DNA of 17,496 nucleotides from Candidatus Bathyarchaeota archaeon (GCA_020344435.1 CP070826.1:1142324-1159819), one strand, 5' to 3'. Positions 8,501 through 15,115 are shown, counted from the first letter of the stretch. Numbers and translations: made by a program. Notes: generated by a model from the sequence alone, not told the origin.

Positions 8501-9347
8501 AGACGCTCGACGTGCTCCTTCCACCCCGATTATGAATGTCTACCTTGACGAACAGCATCGGAAGAGCGAGAAGAAAGCCACCGAGGTTGCGCGGGACATC
8601 ATTTGTACGACCATGACGGACATCTCCAAAGCAATGTACATAGATCCCGAGAAGGAAGAGGTTAATATAGAGCTTGATTTGACAATGATGAGAGATCGAG
8701 GAATTTCGCCTGATGAACTCGAGAGAAATTTGCGCCTACCTAAATGTACGATATGGATTGGTAATGGCAAACTAAGAATCAAGCCAGAGAAGACCAAAGA
8801 TGCTAAGAAATTGGTTGACAAATTCTCGACGTATCTTGTCAAAGGGTTAGCCGATATAAGCAGAGTTCTCGTCGCCGAAGAAGGGAGAGAGTGGGTTATA
8901 AGAACAGATGGTTCCAACCTATCAAGGGTTCTTGGAGTTCGTGGCGTGGATCCAAAAAGGACATTCACCAATCACATACATGAGACGGCTGAAACCCTTG
9001 GAGTCGAAGCTGCCAGATCCCTCATAATCAAGGAAGCCCTCGGCGTACTCGAGGAACAAGGTCTCGATGTAGATGTAAGGCATGTCATGTTGGTCTCCGA
9101 CATTATGACTGCGACAGGTGAAGTGCGACAGATAGGAAGACATGGAATTAGCGGAGAGAAAGCTAGCGTTCTTGCAAGAGCGGCCTTTGAGATCACGGTT
9201 CCAAACATAGTCGAAGCTGCTATAAAAGGCGAGAGTGACTCGCTGAGCGGGGTAACGGAAAACGTTATAGTGGGGCAGTCTATACCCATTGGCACAGGTT
9301 TAGTTGACCTTTACATGTCAAGGACACCCCAAGGAGAGACAGAATGA
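5532..9347 (+). CDS. rpoA: DNA-directed RNA polymerase subunit A, unsplit A'+A'' (Rpo1)
   Basis: Largest RNA polymerase subunit, carrying the catalytic magnesium site. One 1271-residue frame holds what most archaea encode as rpoA1 and rpoA2. The A' part shows zinc sites C63/C66/C73/H76 and C103/C106/C150/C153, the catalytic NADFDGDEMN (458-467; D460, D462, D464), a Cys-rich CPGCVHCKRENC patch (573-584) as in other archaeal A' chains, and the bridge-helix region GGREGLVDTAVRT. A'' begins around VEPGEAVGVVAAQSIGEPGT (943 on), continuing into TQMTLRTFHYAG. The linker between them, about 865-940, is charged and in frame without a stop. GTG 5532 fits GGAGAG at 5518-5523 better than the ATG at 5538. 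The stop overlaps rpl30e by ATGA. Confidence 0.97.
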   Translation: MAMEEIASKIVDEINFGIISPQEVRRLSVAEIQTADTYDEDGAPIISGLMDGRLGTLEPRQRCKTCGNTAIRCPGHFGHVELAVPIIHVEFTKMIYNLLRSTCRNCGRILLSNDQVARIKARIKRARKLRGIVPDNVYKQVLRLAKNKECPHCGTPQYKIGFTKPTTFHEIMEEGAQRLTPSIIRERLERTLDEDLELFGFDPDSARPEWMILQVLTVPPVYVRPSITLESGIRSEDDLTHKLVDIIRINQRLKENMEAGAPTLIIQDLSELLQYHVTTYFNNQSSGIPPARHRSGRALKTLSQRLKGKEGRFRSNLSGKRVDFSARTVISPDPNIDISEVGVPIDVAMRLSLPEKVTEWNLDNMRKLVANGPESYPGALYVVRPDDKRVRLEFVADREKVAEALEPGFIVERHLTDGDIAIFNRQPSLHRMSIMAHYVRVLPHRTFRLHLSVCPPYNADFDGDEMNLHVPQSEEAQTEARLLMQVQDQILSPKFGGPIIGAIRDFITTAYLFTQKSTHLTRAQVCRLLTAAQFEGPFPEPQIKKPNPRWTGKQIFSLFIPTGVNYASKASVCPGCVHCKRENCPYDAYIVVENGILKHGVIDRSSIGAEQSESLLHQIIKDYGPSVGRRFLNQILQLLKLFITMHGFTYSFDELELSRSAQRKIGRIIQVAEERIQELIRKFDDGTLQRLPGQTLIESFEIYVMNELANARDKAGEAADQDFDISNSGMVMTRSGARGSSLNIGQMAACVGQQSVRGKRILRGYISRALPHFGLGDSTPKARGFVYSCYRDGLDPVEFFFHAMGGREGLVDTAVRTQQSGYMQRRLINALEHLRIEYDGTVRNSVGDIIQFRYGEDGVDPAKSDHGKAVNVERLIEQIRIAKGGVKPTSKEYIKKRVEEIKDKLTPILGEELARKLGKAPLTRDGVNETVYLTLENYRRSLVEPGEAVGVVAAQSIGEPGTQMTLRTFHYAGVREQNVTLGLPRLIEIVDARRAPSTPIMNVYLDEQHRKSEKKATEVARDIICTTMTDISKAMYIDPEKEEVNIELDLTMMRDRGISPDELERNLRLPKCTIWIGNGKLRIKPEKTKDAKKLVDKFSTYLVKGLADISRVLVAEEGREWVIRTDGSNLSRVLGVRGVDPKRTFTNHIHETAETLGVEAARSLIIKEALGVLEEQGLDVDVRHVMLVSDIMTATGEVRQIGRHGISGEKASVLARAAFEITVPNIVEAAIKGESDSLSGVTENVIVGQSIPIGTGLVDLYMSRTPQGETE

Positions 9348-9655
9348 TAGATATCAACAAAGCCATTGCAACAGCTATTAGAACAGGAAAGGTTCTCATT
9401 GGAGCTAAGAGCGCCCTGGAAAGTGTCAAGACGGGAAAGGCCAGACTTATAATCGTAGCGACAAACTGTCCACAGAAAACCCGAGAAGACATAGCATACT
9501 ACTGTGGGCTTTCTGACATTCCGTTGATCGCTTACAATGGAACCAGCGTAGACATGGGTGCAGTGTGTGGAAAGTCCTTCATGGTTTCAGTATTGACGCT
9601 AAGGGAACCTGGAGACTCAGAGATACTCAAGCTCTCGGAGGTAGCAAATGTCTAG
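9344..9655 (+). CDS. rpl30e: Large-subunit ribosomal protein eL30
   Basis: 103-residue member of the L7Ae/L30e/S12e RNA-binding fold, a 50S component that recognises kinked RNA. The N-terminus IDINKAIATAIRTGKVLIG and the central KARLIIVATNCPQKTREDI are typical, and the length is normal. The ATG lies in an ATGA overlap with the rpoA stop, and the 3' end overlaps nusA by 8 nt, so translational coupling along the operon is likely. In yeast the orthologue represses its own transcript, which is relevant to the structured leader of this operon (inference). Confidence 0.95.
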   Translation: MIDINKAIATAIRTGKVLIGAKSALESVKTGKARLIIVATNCPQKTREDIAYYCGLSDIPLIAYNGTSVDMGAVCGKSFMVSVLTLREPGDSEILKLSEVANV

Positions 9656-10085
9656 CGGAATAAAGCTAACCGGTCGAGAAATGCGCCACATAGCCCTATT
9701 TGAAAGCATAACGGGCGCCATCGTCAAAGATTGTATAGTTGATGATGTACTCAACCGAATAATCTTTGTCGTAAAGAAGGGAGAAGTGGGGATGGCGATA
9801 GGCAAACGAGGCAAGAACATTCATCTCTTGGAAGAAATGACTGGGAAAAGGCATGAAATAATCGAACACTCGGAGAATCCCGCTCAATTTATCAAGAATG
9901 CCTTGAAGCCTGCTAGAGTAAGAGAAATCCGCATAACTGAGCGGCCTGATGGAAAGAGTATTGCTGTGGTTGCTGTAGACCCCAAAGATAAAGGCGTCGC
10001 GATTGGCAAAAATGGAAGAAACGCCGAACGAATCCGGTTCTTGGCCAAAAGATATTTCCAGATACAACACGTTAGCATTATGTGA
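9648..10085 (+). CDS. nusA: NusA-like transcription factor with two KH domains
   Basis: Archaeal short NusA: 145 residues made of two KH RNA-binding domains, lacking the N-terminal polymerase-binding domain and S1 domain of bacterial NusA. GxxG loops are visible as AIGKRGKN (50-57) and AIGKNGRN (118-125). The conserved start MSSGIKLTGREMRHIALFE and its place between rpl30e and rps12 are standard for archaea. The start overlaps the end of rpl30e. It probably acts with RNA polymerase in elongation or termination, but the archaeal role is poorly defined. Confidence 0.95.
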   Translation: MSSGIKLTGREMRHIALFESITGAIVKDCIVDDVLNRIIFVVKKGEVGMAIGKRGKNIHLLEEMTGKRHEIIEHSENPAQFIKNALKPARVREIRITERPDGKSIAVVAVDPKDKGVAIGKNGRNAERIRFLAKRYFQIQHVSIM

Positions 10086-10099
10086 CTGAGGAAGATAAT

Positions 10100-10540
10100 A
10101 TGGGGTCCAAGTCACCGAAGGGCGAGTTCGCTGCGAGACAACTGCATGAGAAAAGGAAGAAACTCAGGTGGAGTGATCTTTACTACAAACGTCGAACGCT
10201 CAGACTCGATGTTAAATCCGATCCCATGGAGGGTGCGCCCATGGCGCGAGGCATAGTATTAGAGAAAGTTGGGGTTGAAAGTAAGCAGCCTAATAGTGCG
10301 ATTCGAAAGTGTGTGAGAACTCAACTTATTAAGAATGGTAGACTCGTCACAGCTTTCCTTCCTGGTGATGGCGCCTTAAATGTTATTGACGAACATGATG
10401 AGGTAGTAATTGAAGGAATTGGTGGCTCTCGTGGGAGGAGTATGGGAGATATTCCGGGAGTTCGTTGGAAGGTTATAATGGTCAACGGCGTTTCCCTTAA
10501 GGAATTGGTTCTCGGCAAGAAGGAGAAACCATTGAGATAG
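10100..10540 (+). CDS. rps12: Small-subunit ribosomal protein uS12
   Basis: 30S decoding-centre protein. Archaeal features include KSPKGEFAARQL at the N-terminus, DPMEGAPMARGIVLEKVGVE, the decoding motif KQPNSAIRK (62-70), FLPGDGALN and the C-terminal VNGVSLKELVLGKKEKPLR. I choose ATG 10100 (146 residues, the usual length) with TGAGGA at 10087-10092. A GTG at 10082, overlapping the nusA stop, would add six residues and is less likely. In most archaea rps7 and the elongation factor EF-1alpha gene follow; here the next 130 nt hold no gene, so the string ends. Confidence 0.95.
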   Translation: MGSKSPKGEFAARQLHEKRKKLRWSDLYYKRRTLRLDVKSDPMEGAPMARGIVLEKVGVESKQPNSAIRKCVRTQLIKNGRLVTAFLPGDGALNVIDEHDEVVIEGIGGSRGRSMGDIPGVRWKVIMVNGVSLKELVLGKKEKPLR

Positions 10541-10674
10541 ACCTTCGGGGGGCTCTCTATTTTCATCATTCCTTATAACATAAGAAATCAATGCTTTTGG
10601 TTCTTGATTTCGTATTCATAACTTATTTTAGCAGTTTTTCAATACCACCATCTGGTGCTTGGTTGAGTTGTCAG
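10541..10674 (+). promoter_or_regulatory. Intergenic region: end of polymerase operon and candidate promoter
   Basis: After the rps12 stop there is a T/C-rich stretch (TCTCTATTTTCATC around 10553-10566) that may act as an archaeal T-rich terminator. Further on, CTTATTTTA at 10622-10630 is a TATA candidate that would start transcription near 10651, about 24 nt before the small gene at 10675. Confidence 0.35.
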
Positions 10675-10884
10675 ATGAGTGTGTTATCTGAACTAAGGAA
10701 GCCTGTGAAGCCTGTTCTCCAGGGAATTGACACCACTCTGCTGAATAGCTGTAGGCATGCCCTCAGGGTGTCACATGAAGCCTACTGCACTCTCAGACGA
10801 GAGAACACGGACAAGAATATATGTGAAGGCTGTCCGAATTTCAATGCCGAACCATTAGAGTATAGACTCTTTAGGAGAATGTGA
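10675..10884 (+). CDS. Small Cys-containing protein of unknown function
   Basis: 69 residues if started at ATG 10675. Not recognised. It is basic and helical-looking at the N-terminus (SVLSELRKPVKPVLQGID) and has four cysteines, the last two as ICEGCPNF, so a metal site is possible but incomplete by eye. An in-frame ATG at 10591 would add a hydrophobic stretch but lies upstream of the candidate TATA at 10622, so I reject it. No strong ribosome-binding site is seen. It lies 19 nt before the zinc-ribbon gene and on the same strand, suggesting co-transcription. Confidence 0.5.
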   Translation: MSVLSELRKPVKPVLQGIDTTLLNSCRHALRVSHEAYCTLRRENTDKNICEGCPNFNAEPLEYRLFRRM

Positions 10885-10903
10885 AGCAGAAGGAGAGAAA
10901 GAG

Positions 10904-11008
10904 ATGGAGTGTCCCAATTGCAGAGACAGAATCGACAAGACGACGCAAAGCAAAGTTAGGGGCAACTTCTTCTACTGCAGAAACTGCGGGGCTGTGGTCT
11001 CTCGTTAA
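10904..11008 (+). CDS. 34-residue zinc-ribbon microprotein
   Basis: A short frame beginning MECPNCRDRIDKTTQ and ending YCRNCGAVVSR. The two CxxC knuckles (C3/C6 and C25/C28) are spaced as in a zinc ribbon of the TFIIB/TFIIS style, with little else in the protein. AGGAG at 10890-10894 lies about 9 nt before the ATG. It sits between the Cys-containing small gene and FUN14, probably in one transcript. Likely a stand-alone zinc ribbon binding a nucleic acid or a protein partner; the role is unknown. Confidence 0.7.
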   Translation: MECPNCRDRIDKTTQSKVRGNFFYCRNCGAVVSR

Positions 11009-11045
11009 CATGTAGAATGAAACTTGGGCTTTGTGGTGATTGAGG

Positions 11046-11351
11046 ATGAGCGAATTCCTACCCTCCATTCTTCCTTTGCTTATTCCATTGGGTATCGGTG
11101 GCATCGGTGGCTTCTTCGTTGGATACGCCGTCAAAAAAGTCTACAGACTCGCAATGTTCATTGCAGTTTTCTTCTTCTCAGTTGCTTATTTGACTTATTC
11201 AAATGTTGTTGATTTAAATGTCAGTATGTTGGTAGAGACCGTTTCAACGCTTATTGCCACCATCGGTCCATTTGTAGTTCCTCTTACGTCTAGTTTGCTG
11301 TTTACGGGCAGTTTTTTTGCTGGGCTGTTATATGGACTAACTAAGGGCTGA
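11046..11351 (+). CDS. FUN14-family small membrane protein
   Basis: 101 residues from ATG 11046. The pattern is that of archaeal FUN14 proteins: a hydrophobic N-terminus, a Gly-rich GIGGIGGFFVGYAVKKVYRLA (about 16-36), a long hydrophobic segment (37-52), a polar middle, and a C-terminal FTGSFFAGLLYGLTKG. The family is membrane-embedded; the eukaryotic member FUNDC1 is a mitophagy receptor, but no archaeal function is established. A TTG at 11040 would add two residues. It follows the zinc-ribbon gene after 37 nt. Confidence 0.75.
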   Translation: MSEFLPSILPLLIPLGIGGIGGFFVGYAVKKVYRLAMFIAVFFFSVAYLTYSNVVDLNVSMLVETVSTLIATIGPFVVPLTSSLLFTGSFFAGLLYGLTKG

Positions 11352-11385
11352 TCTCTTCTCCGCCCTATCCTTTTCCAAAAGAAAC

Positions 11386-11406
11386 TTATGAAGCAATCAA
11401 TACTTG
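11386..11406 (+). repeat. Direct repeat copy A
   Basis: TTATGAAGC followed directly by AATCAATACTTG. The same two blocks, separated by three extra bases, recur at 11639-11662 in the same orientation. The two copies flank the microprotein gene at 11459-11596. Confidence 0.5.
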
Positions 11407-11458
11407 AAGATTTTATATTGCTTGCTGTATTGTCCAGTATTATGAGTCAGCTCATCCC

Positions 11459-11596
11459 CTAATCGAATTCTGTTTCAACAAGGGACCTGCGCAATCTCTT
11501 GAGATCATCACAGGCTGACTTGAGACGTCGAAGCTCTTCAGCATCTCTCTTTATCTTAGCAATCTTTCGTTGAATCCTCTCGAGTTCGGCGCTCAT
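11459..11596 (-). CDS. 45-residue coiled-coil microprotein
   Basis: A short frame starting MSAELERIQRKIAKIKRDAE and ending SLVETEFD. It is almost wholly charged with regular hydrophobic spacing (leucine and isoleucine every three or four residues), typical of a single coiled-coil helix that would dimerise or bind a partner. No ribosome-binding site is visible, but an ATTTTAC box (11635-11629) lies roughly 35 nt upstream, so a leaderless or near-leaderless message is plausible. Function unknown. Its flanking direct repeats are listed separately. Confidence 0.55.
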   Translation of the reverse strand: MSAELERIQRKIAKIKRDAEELRRLKSACDDLKRLRRSLVETEFD

Positions 11597-11972
11597 CTTG
11601 CATCTGAGAACGCCTGCGAATCTTTACAGTAAAATCAATTATGAAGCGGAAATCAATACTTGGAATCACTGAATTCTCGTTCGAAGTACTAAGGTGGAAA
11701 TAGCGACTGCTCCAAAAGAGGAATATTCGTGTTATAATTGACTTACGCGCCCAATAGGTATGTTTTCGTTTTCTAGTCAAGTACTCTCTGCAAACCGCCA
11801 CGCGCGCCTAGGAACTGATAGCTTTTATGTCTTCTGCATCACACTCTTGCCCTTTTCTAATCCACAAATAGCCATTTATCAAAGAATCTTTTGTCACTCA
11901 GAAAACGCACGTGGAACTAGGAAGATATTAGGACAACTGCGATAATTCCTTAGGAATCGAGGAGGTTATTCA
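11597..11972. other. 376-base stretch without a convincing gene
   Basis: The left end holds the promoter of the minus-strand coiled-coil gene, including a perfect odd palindrome TTTACAGTAAA at 11623-11633 overlapping the likely TATA. The right end holds the ribosome-binding site of the ATP-grasp gene (GGAGGT, 11961-11966). Frames in between have no initiation signal and unlikely composition. Confidence 0.5.
11639..11662 (+). repeat. Direct repeat copy B
   Basis: TTATGAAGC, then GGA, then AATCAATACTTG: identical to copy A (11386-11406) except for the three inserted bases. Same orientation. Confidence 0.5.
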
Positions 11973-13208
11973 TTGGCTGAAGTTGGGATTCCCGATTTCC
12001 GCAATCTCTTGGTGATAGGTGTGGACATCGTTTCTTTGGCGGCTTCCGCAAAGAGAGCAGGGTATGAAGTCTTCGCTGTGGACCACTTTGGAGACCTTGA
12101 CCTAAAACGCGAATGTCGAAGGAGTCTGTCAATCGTCAAACAGAGAACGGGGAGGAGTTGTGGACACCTAGGTAGCGATTTCAGCCCCAGAAAACTCTTG
12201 GAGTTGACGAAACGTCTCTTGAAGAGATACGAGATGAGCAAGGTGCTACTATCCTCGGGTCTGGATGACTCCTCAGACATCCTTTTTGAACTCAACGAAC
12301 TAGTTCCTATACTCGGAAATCATCCTAGCGTCATTGAGAGAATCCGAGATAAGACTAGGTTTTTTCATGAACTGAATCGTCTGGGAGTATCCCACCCCGC
12401 AACAGTGATCGTAGAAGACTTTGAAGAAGCAAGAAAAGAAGCTAGGAACATAGGATATCCAATCATTATCAAACCCTGGAAAGGATTCGGAGGTGTGGGC
12501 GTGAGAAAAGCCGACGATTCGCGGGGATTGAAACCAGCCTTTGGAGAGGCTTCTCTCTTGGACAAAAGAGTCTTGATCCAAGAGTACATCCCTGGAAAAT
12601 GCACAAGTGCATCTGTACTCTCCTCTATCAACGGAGCAGCAATTCTGACTCTGAGTGAACAGCTGATTGGAATGCAGGAACTTGGACAAAGAGAGCCTTT
12701 CGGCTATTGTGGGAATGTTGTTCCTCTCTTGGCTTCTACAGAAGTCACTAGTGAGTGTGAAAGCATTATTAAGAAGGTTGCTCAGCACTTCAATCTCATC
12801 GGGTCAAACGGCGTAGATCTTGTGATCTCCGAAGAGGGTACACCCTACGTCATCGAAGTGAACCCACGATTTCAGGGGACAATAGAATGTGTAGAGAGAG
12901 TTCTCGGAATGAACCTTGTAGCGGTCCACGAGAAAGCTTGTGTTCAAGGAGTTCTTCCAAAGAATTTTGCGAAACCCTTTGCTTTCTGCGCTCGATTTAT
13001 CCTCTTTGCCCCACAACGTTTAGTCACACCAGACTTACACACCTTTGGAGGGGTTCGTGATATTCCCCTGCCTGGAATCGTTTTGGAGGAAGGTGAACCA
13101 CTCTGCTCTTTCACGATAGAAGGTCTGAACATGGACTTTCTATTACAGAAAGCAAGTGAGACAACGGAAGTCATCTATGATTCTTGTGACTACATGCTCG
13201 ATCATTAG
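11973..13208 (+). CDS. ATP-grasp superfamily carboligase
   Basis: Cytoplasmic ATP-dependent carboxylate-amine (or thiol) ligase fold, 411 residues. An N-terminal Rossmann-like domain has LLVIGVDIVSLAASAKRAGYEVFAVDHFGDLD (about 12-43), strongly reminiscent of the archaeal group COG2232. The ATP-grasp core follows: IIIKPWKGFGGVGVRK with K167, then LIQEYIPG, and the metal-binding PYVIEVNPRF with E295 and N297. Substrate unknown. TTG 11973 is chosen for the GGAGGT six bases upstream. The gene stands alone on its strand and converges with the ECF-like gene, with only 21 bases between them. No cofactor-biosynthesis partner lies nearby to suggest a pathway. Confidence 0.8.
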   Translation: MAEVGIPDFRNLLVIGVDIVSLAASAKRAGYEVFAVDHFGDLDLKRECRRSLSIVKQRTGRSCGHLGSDFSPRKLLELTKRLLKRYEMSKVLLSSGLDDSSDILFELNELVPILGNHPSVIERIRDKTRFFHELNRLGVSHPATVIVEDFEEARKEARNIGYPIIIKPWKGFGGVGVRKADDSRGLKPAFGEASLLDKRVLIQEYIPGKCTSASVLSSINGAAILTLSEQLIGMQELGQREPFGYCGNVVPLLASTEVTSECESIIKKVAQHFNLIGSNGVDLVISEEGTPYVIEVNPRFQGTIECVERVLGMNLVAVHEKACVQGVLPKNFAKPFAFCARFILFAPQRLVTPDLHTFGGVRDIPLPGIVLEEGEPLCSFTIEGLNMDFLLQKASETTEVIYDSCDYMLDH

Positions 13209-13229
13209 GCTCCTATTGACAGCATCCCT

Positions 13230-13931
13230 TCATGAGAGGTTTGAGTCTCTGATGATACGCTTGATTTGTGGGCCAATCAACGTCACAACAAAGGTGGATA
13301 ACAGCACCTTGAAGGGTATGATTATAGGCGCTGGAACGGTCCATATGGCGGCTAGCGACTCCGGTGTCCACTCAAAGAAGAATCGGTAGCCTTGGCATGG
13401 CACCAATATAAAGATCCTGAGGAGAACATCCGCCTCAAGGCCGATGAAGGCGCTTATCGCGTACGGGGAAATTCGCTTAATCTCGTCCAATCCCCGTGTG
13501 ATCAGGATTACACATAGAATGATGAGGATGGCATAAGCAACATAACAATCCCACATCCCCCAGATTGGCAGATGTCTGGAGATGGGCGTGGCAAAATAGC
13601 TTCCGAGCATGATGGTGTAGTAAATAAAGACTCTTTTCAACTGTCCTCTGAACGCGAATCCTGAAGTCATGGCGCCGACCGGTGCTCCTATGGTGAACAC
13701 GATTTCGTATATTGTCTCCCTTGGAAAGAGCGAGTGCCCAATCATGACAGCTATCAAGGTCGATATGAACCCGTTGTAGGGGCCGAGCACGATTCCCGCA
13801 ATCGGACTGATTATGAAGATCCATCCGATCCAAACCCCCCCTGAGAAGCCAGGTGTTATCACCACGTCGCAAATCACTCCGAGGGCTGCGAAGATGGCAA
13901 TAAGCGATATGGCTCTCACGTCAGTCCTCAT
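13230..13931 (-). CDS. ECF-transporter S-component-like membrane protein
   Basis: 233 residues, hydrophobic throughout with about six membrane segments. The N-terminus RAISLIAIFAALGVICDVV and the central GPYNGFISTLIAVMIGHSL followed by FTIGAPVGAMTSGFAFRG match the usual look of substrate-binding S components of energy-coupling factor vitamin transporters. The substrate cannot be told, and no EcfA or EcfT gene lies in the window, so a shared energising module elsewhere would be needed. Its ATG overlaps the stop of the Cys-cluster gene as ATGA, implying translational coupling. A membrane protein of another family remains possible. Confidence 0.65.
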   Translation of the reverse strand: MRTDVRAISLIAIFAALGVICDVVITPGFSGGVWIGWIFIISPIAGIVLGPYNGFISTLIAVMIGHSLFPRETIYEIVFTIGAPVGAMTSGFAFRGQLKRVFIYYTIMLGSYFATPISRHLPIWGMWDCYVAYAILIILCVILITRGLDEIKRISPYAISAFIGLEADVLLRIFILVPCQGYRFFFEWTPESLAAIWTVPAPIIIPFKVLLSTFVVTLIGPQIKRIIRDSNLS

Positions 13932-14512
13932 AGTGCTCTCTCCTCTCCCACGTCATTTCTTGTAGATAGTACATGTCGGAGTATGAAATCAGAAATGGGA
14001 TCAAATAGTGAGTCCATAATGTATCCTTCATCCACTAATTCACCGTCAGGGTTGTTGAGACCTCTGCAGCATGGGATAAGCCCTAGACTGATAGACTGGG
14101 GGCTTTCATTGCGAAAATCGAAAGGGTAAAGTTTGCAGAGTGAAGGTCTAGAATCGTAGATTGAACATTCATAGTTGCCTTCATCTGAGTTAAACTTCAG
14201 GAATATGCATGATCCCTCTTCATTACTTCTCAGATCGCCTAGAAATGTAGATGAACTGTTCCATTCCTTTCTGAAGGGTATAAGGAATTCTTCTCTGGCA
14301 TAGCCCCCCTGTGCTATGCAAAGGGCATCTTTTCTGGTGAGTTTTGGTCCGCCTAGCCTGCAGCAGAAAGTTGCGCATCGTCTACACTTGAATCGAAGTT
14401 TTCTTTCGTAAATGATGATGTTCAGTATCTGCATGGTCTTTGGGTTCAAAGTGATTCTTGCGAGTTCTTCGTTTCTTTCCAAATTGGATGTCCTCAGAAT
14501 CGCTTTCTTCAT
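13928..14512 (-). CDS. YkgJ-type cysteine-cluster protein
   Basis: 194 residues. A cluster CRRCATFCC (43-51) is followed by RLGGPKLTRKDA, then CIFL, then YECSIYDSRPSLCKLYPF. This is the pattern of the YkgJ family (PF03692), thought to hold zinc or an Fe-S cluster; the biochemical role is unknown. GGAGA lies just before the ATG, and a CTTTATG box (14553-14547, minus strand) gives a short leader. The gene is coupled to the following ECF-like membrane gene by an ATGA overlap, so the two proteins probably work in the same process. Confidence 0.75.
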   Translation of the reverse strand: MKKAILRTSNLERNEELARITLNPKTMQILNIIIYERKLRFKCRRCATFCCRLGGPKLTRKDALCIAQGGYAREEFLIPFRKEWNSSSTFLGDLRSNEEGSCIFLKFNSDEGNYECSIYDSRPSLCKLYPFDFRNESPQSISLGLIPCCRGLNNPDGELVDEGYIMDSLFDPISDFILRHVLSTRNDVGEERAL

Positions 14513-14546
14513 TATTCTCCAAAAAGCATGTCGTGTAAGGACATAG

Positions 14547-14553
14547 CATAAAG
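14547..14553 (-). promoter_or_regulatory. TATA-like box for the YkgJ/ECF pair
   Basis: CTTTATG on the minus strand, about 38 nt before the ATG at 14512. Start of transcription is predicted near 14524, leaving a leader of about 12 nt that contains the ribosome-binding site. Confidence 0.35.
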
Positions 14554-14603
14554 CATTGGTTGTGGTTCCCGTTACAGAATTTCAAATGCTTCCAATGCTC
14601 GTG

Positions 14604-15080
14604 TCAAGGGGATTCTCTAATCAGTCTCTTTGCTTCTATGATCCACTGGCGGGCTATTTTTGACGAAAGTTCTGTCTTATCCGCTAGTGTGGCTGCGGTA
14701 GTCCCAGCCAGATCTTGAACCGTGTTTATTCCAAGTGTTCTAAGCTGCTCCGCCCTCATTGGACCGATGCCTCTGATCTGCGTGATGTTGAAAGATGATG
14801 CTGGTGCAGTCTTTGGTGGGTGAATCATTGGTTGGGTAGATGCTGCTGATGGGGGTCTTGGCGGCGGATGCTGTTGAGGAACCAGTGTAATCTCTTCTGG
14901 TCTCATTAGGTAGCCTGTTCCTGCGGAGATTGCGCCTAAGATGACTAGGGCTGCCACAGCGACCGTGCTGATGATTGGCGGTTCTAGCAGAAGGTAACCC
15001 GCGTTAGTGGAAGCGAAGGTGATGATTGCTAGGACGCAGCATGTGACAGCGACGAGGTATAATGCGTAATCTGATCTCAT
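14604..15080 (-). CDS. Membrane-anchored helix-hairpin-helix protein
   Basis: 158 residues from ATG 15080 (GGGGG four bases upstream); ATG 15092 would add MGDN and could serve a leaderless message. Two membrane segments (about 6-24 and 37-58) are followed by a Pro-rich linker (67-92) and a C-terminal helical domain (98-154) containing ITQIRGIGPMRAEQLRTLGI, a clear helix-hairpin-helix core, then TELSSKIARQWIIEAKRLI. HhH domains bind DNA backbone or act as protein-protein modules; here the domain would sit on one face of the membrane, probably the cytoplasmic face. Function unknown. It lies 91 bases upstream of the YkgJ gene on the same strand. Confidence 0.75.
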   Translation of the reverse strand: MRSDYALYLVAVTCCVLAIITFASTNAGYLLLEPPIISTVAVAALVILGAISAGTGYLMRPEEITLVPQQHPPPRPPSAASTQPMIHPPKTAPASSFNITQIRGIGPMRAEQLRTLGINTVQDLAGTTAATLADKTELSSKIARQWIIEAKRLIRESP

Positions 15081-15115
15081 GTTGTCCCCCATTCGTAGCC
15101 ATTCGTGGATGTGAA

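Noticed and set aside
11760..11945. 61-codon plus-strand frame upstream of the ATP-grasp gene
   Set aside because: No ribosome-binding site, no clear promoter and an implausible residue mix.
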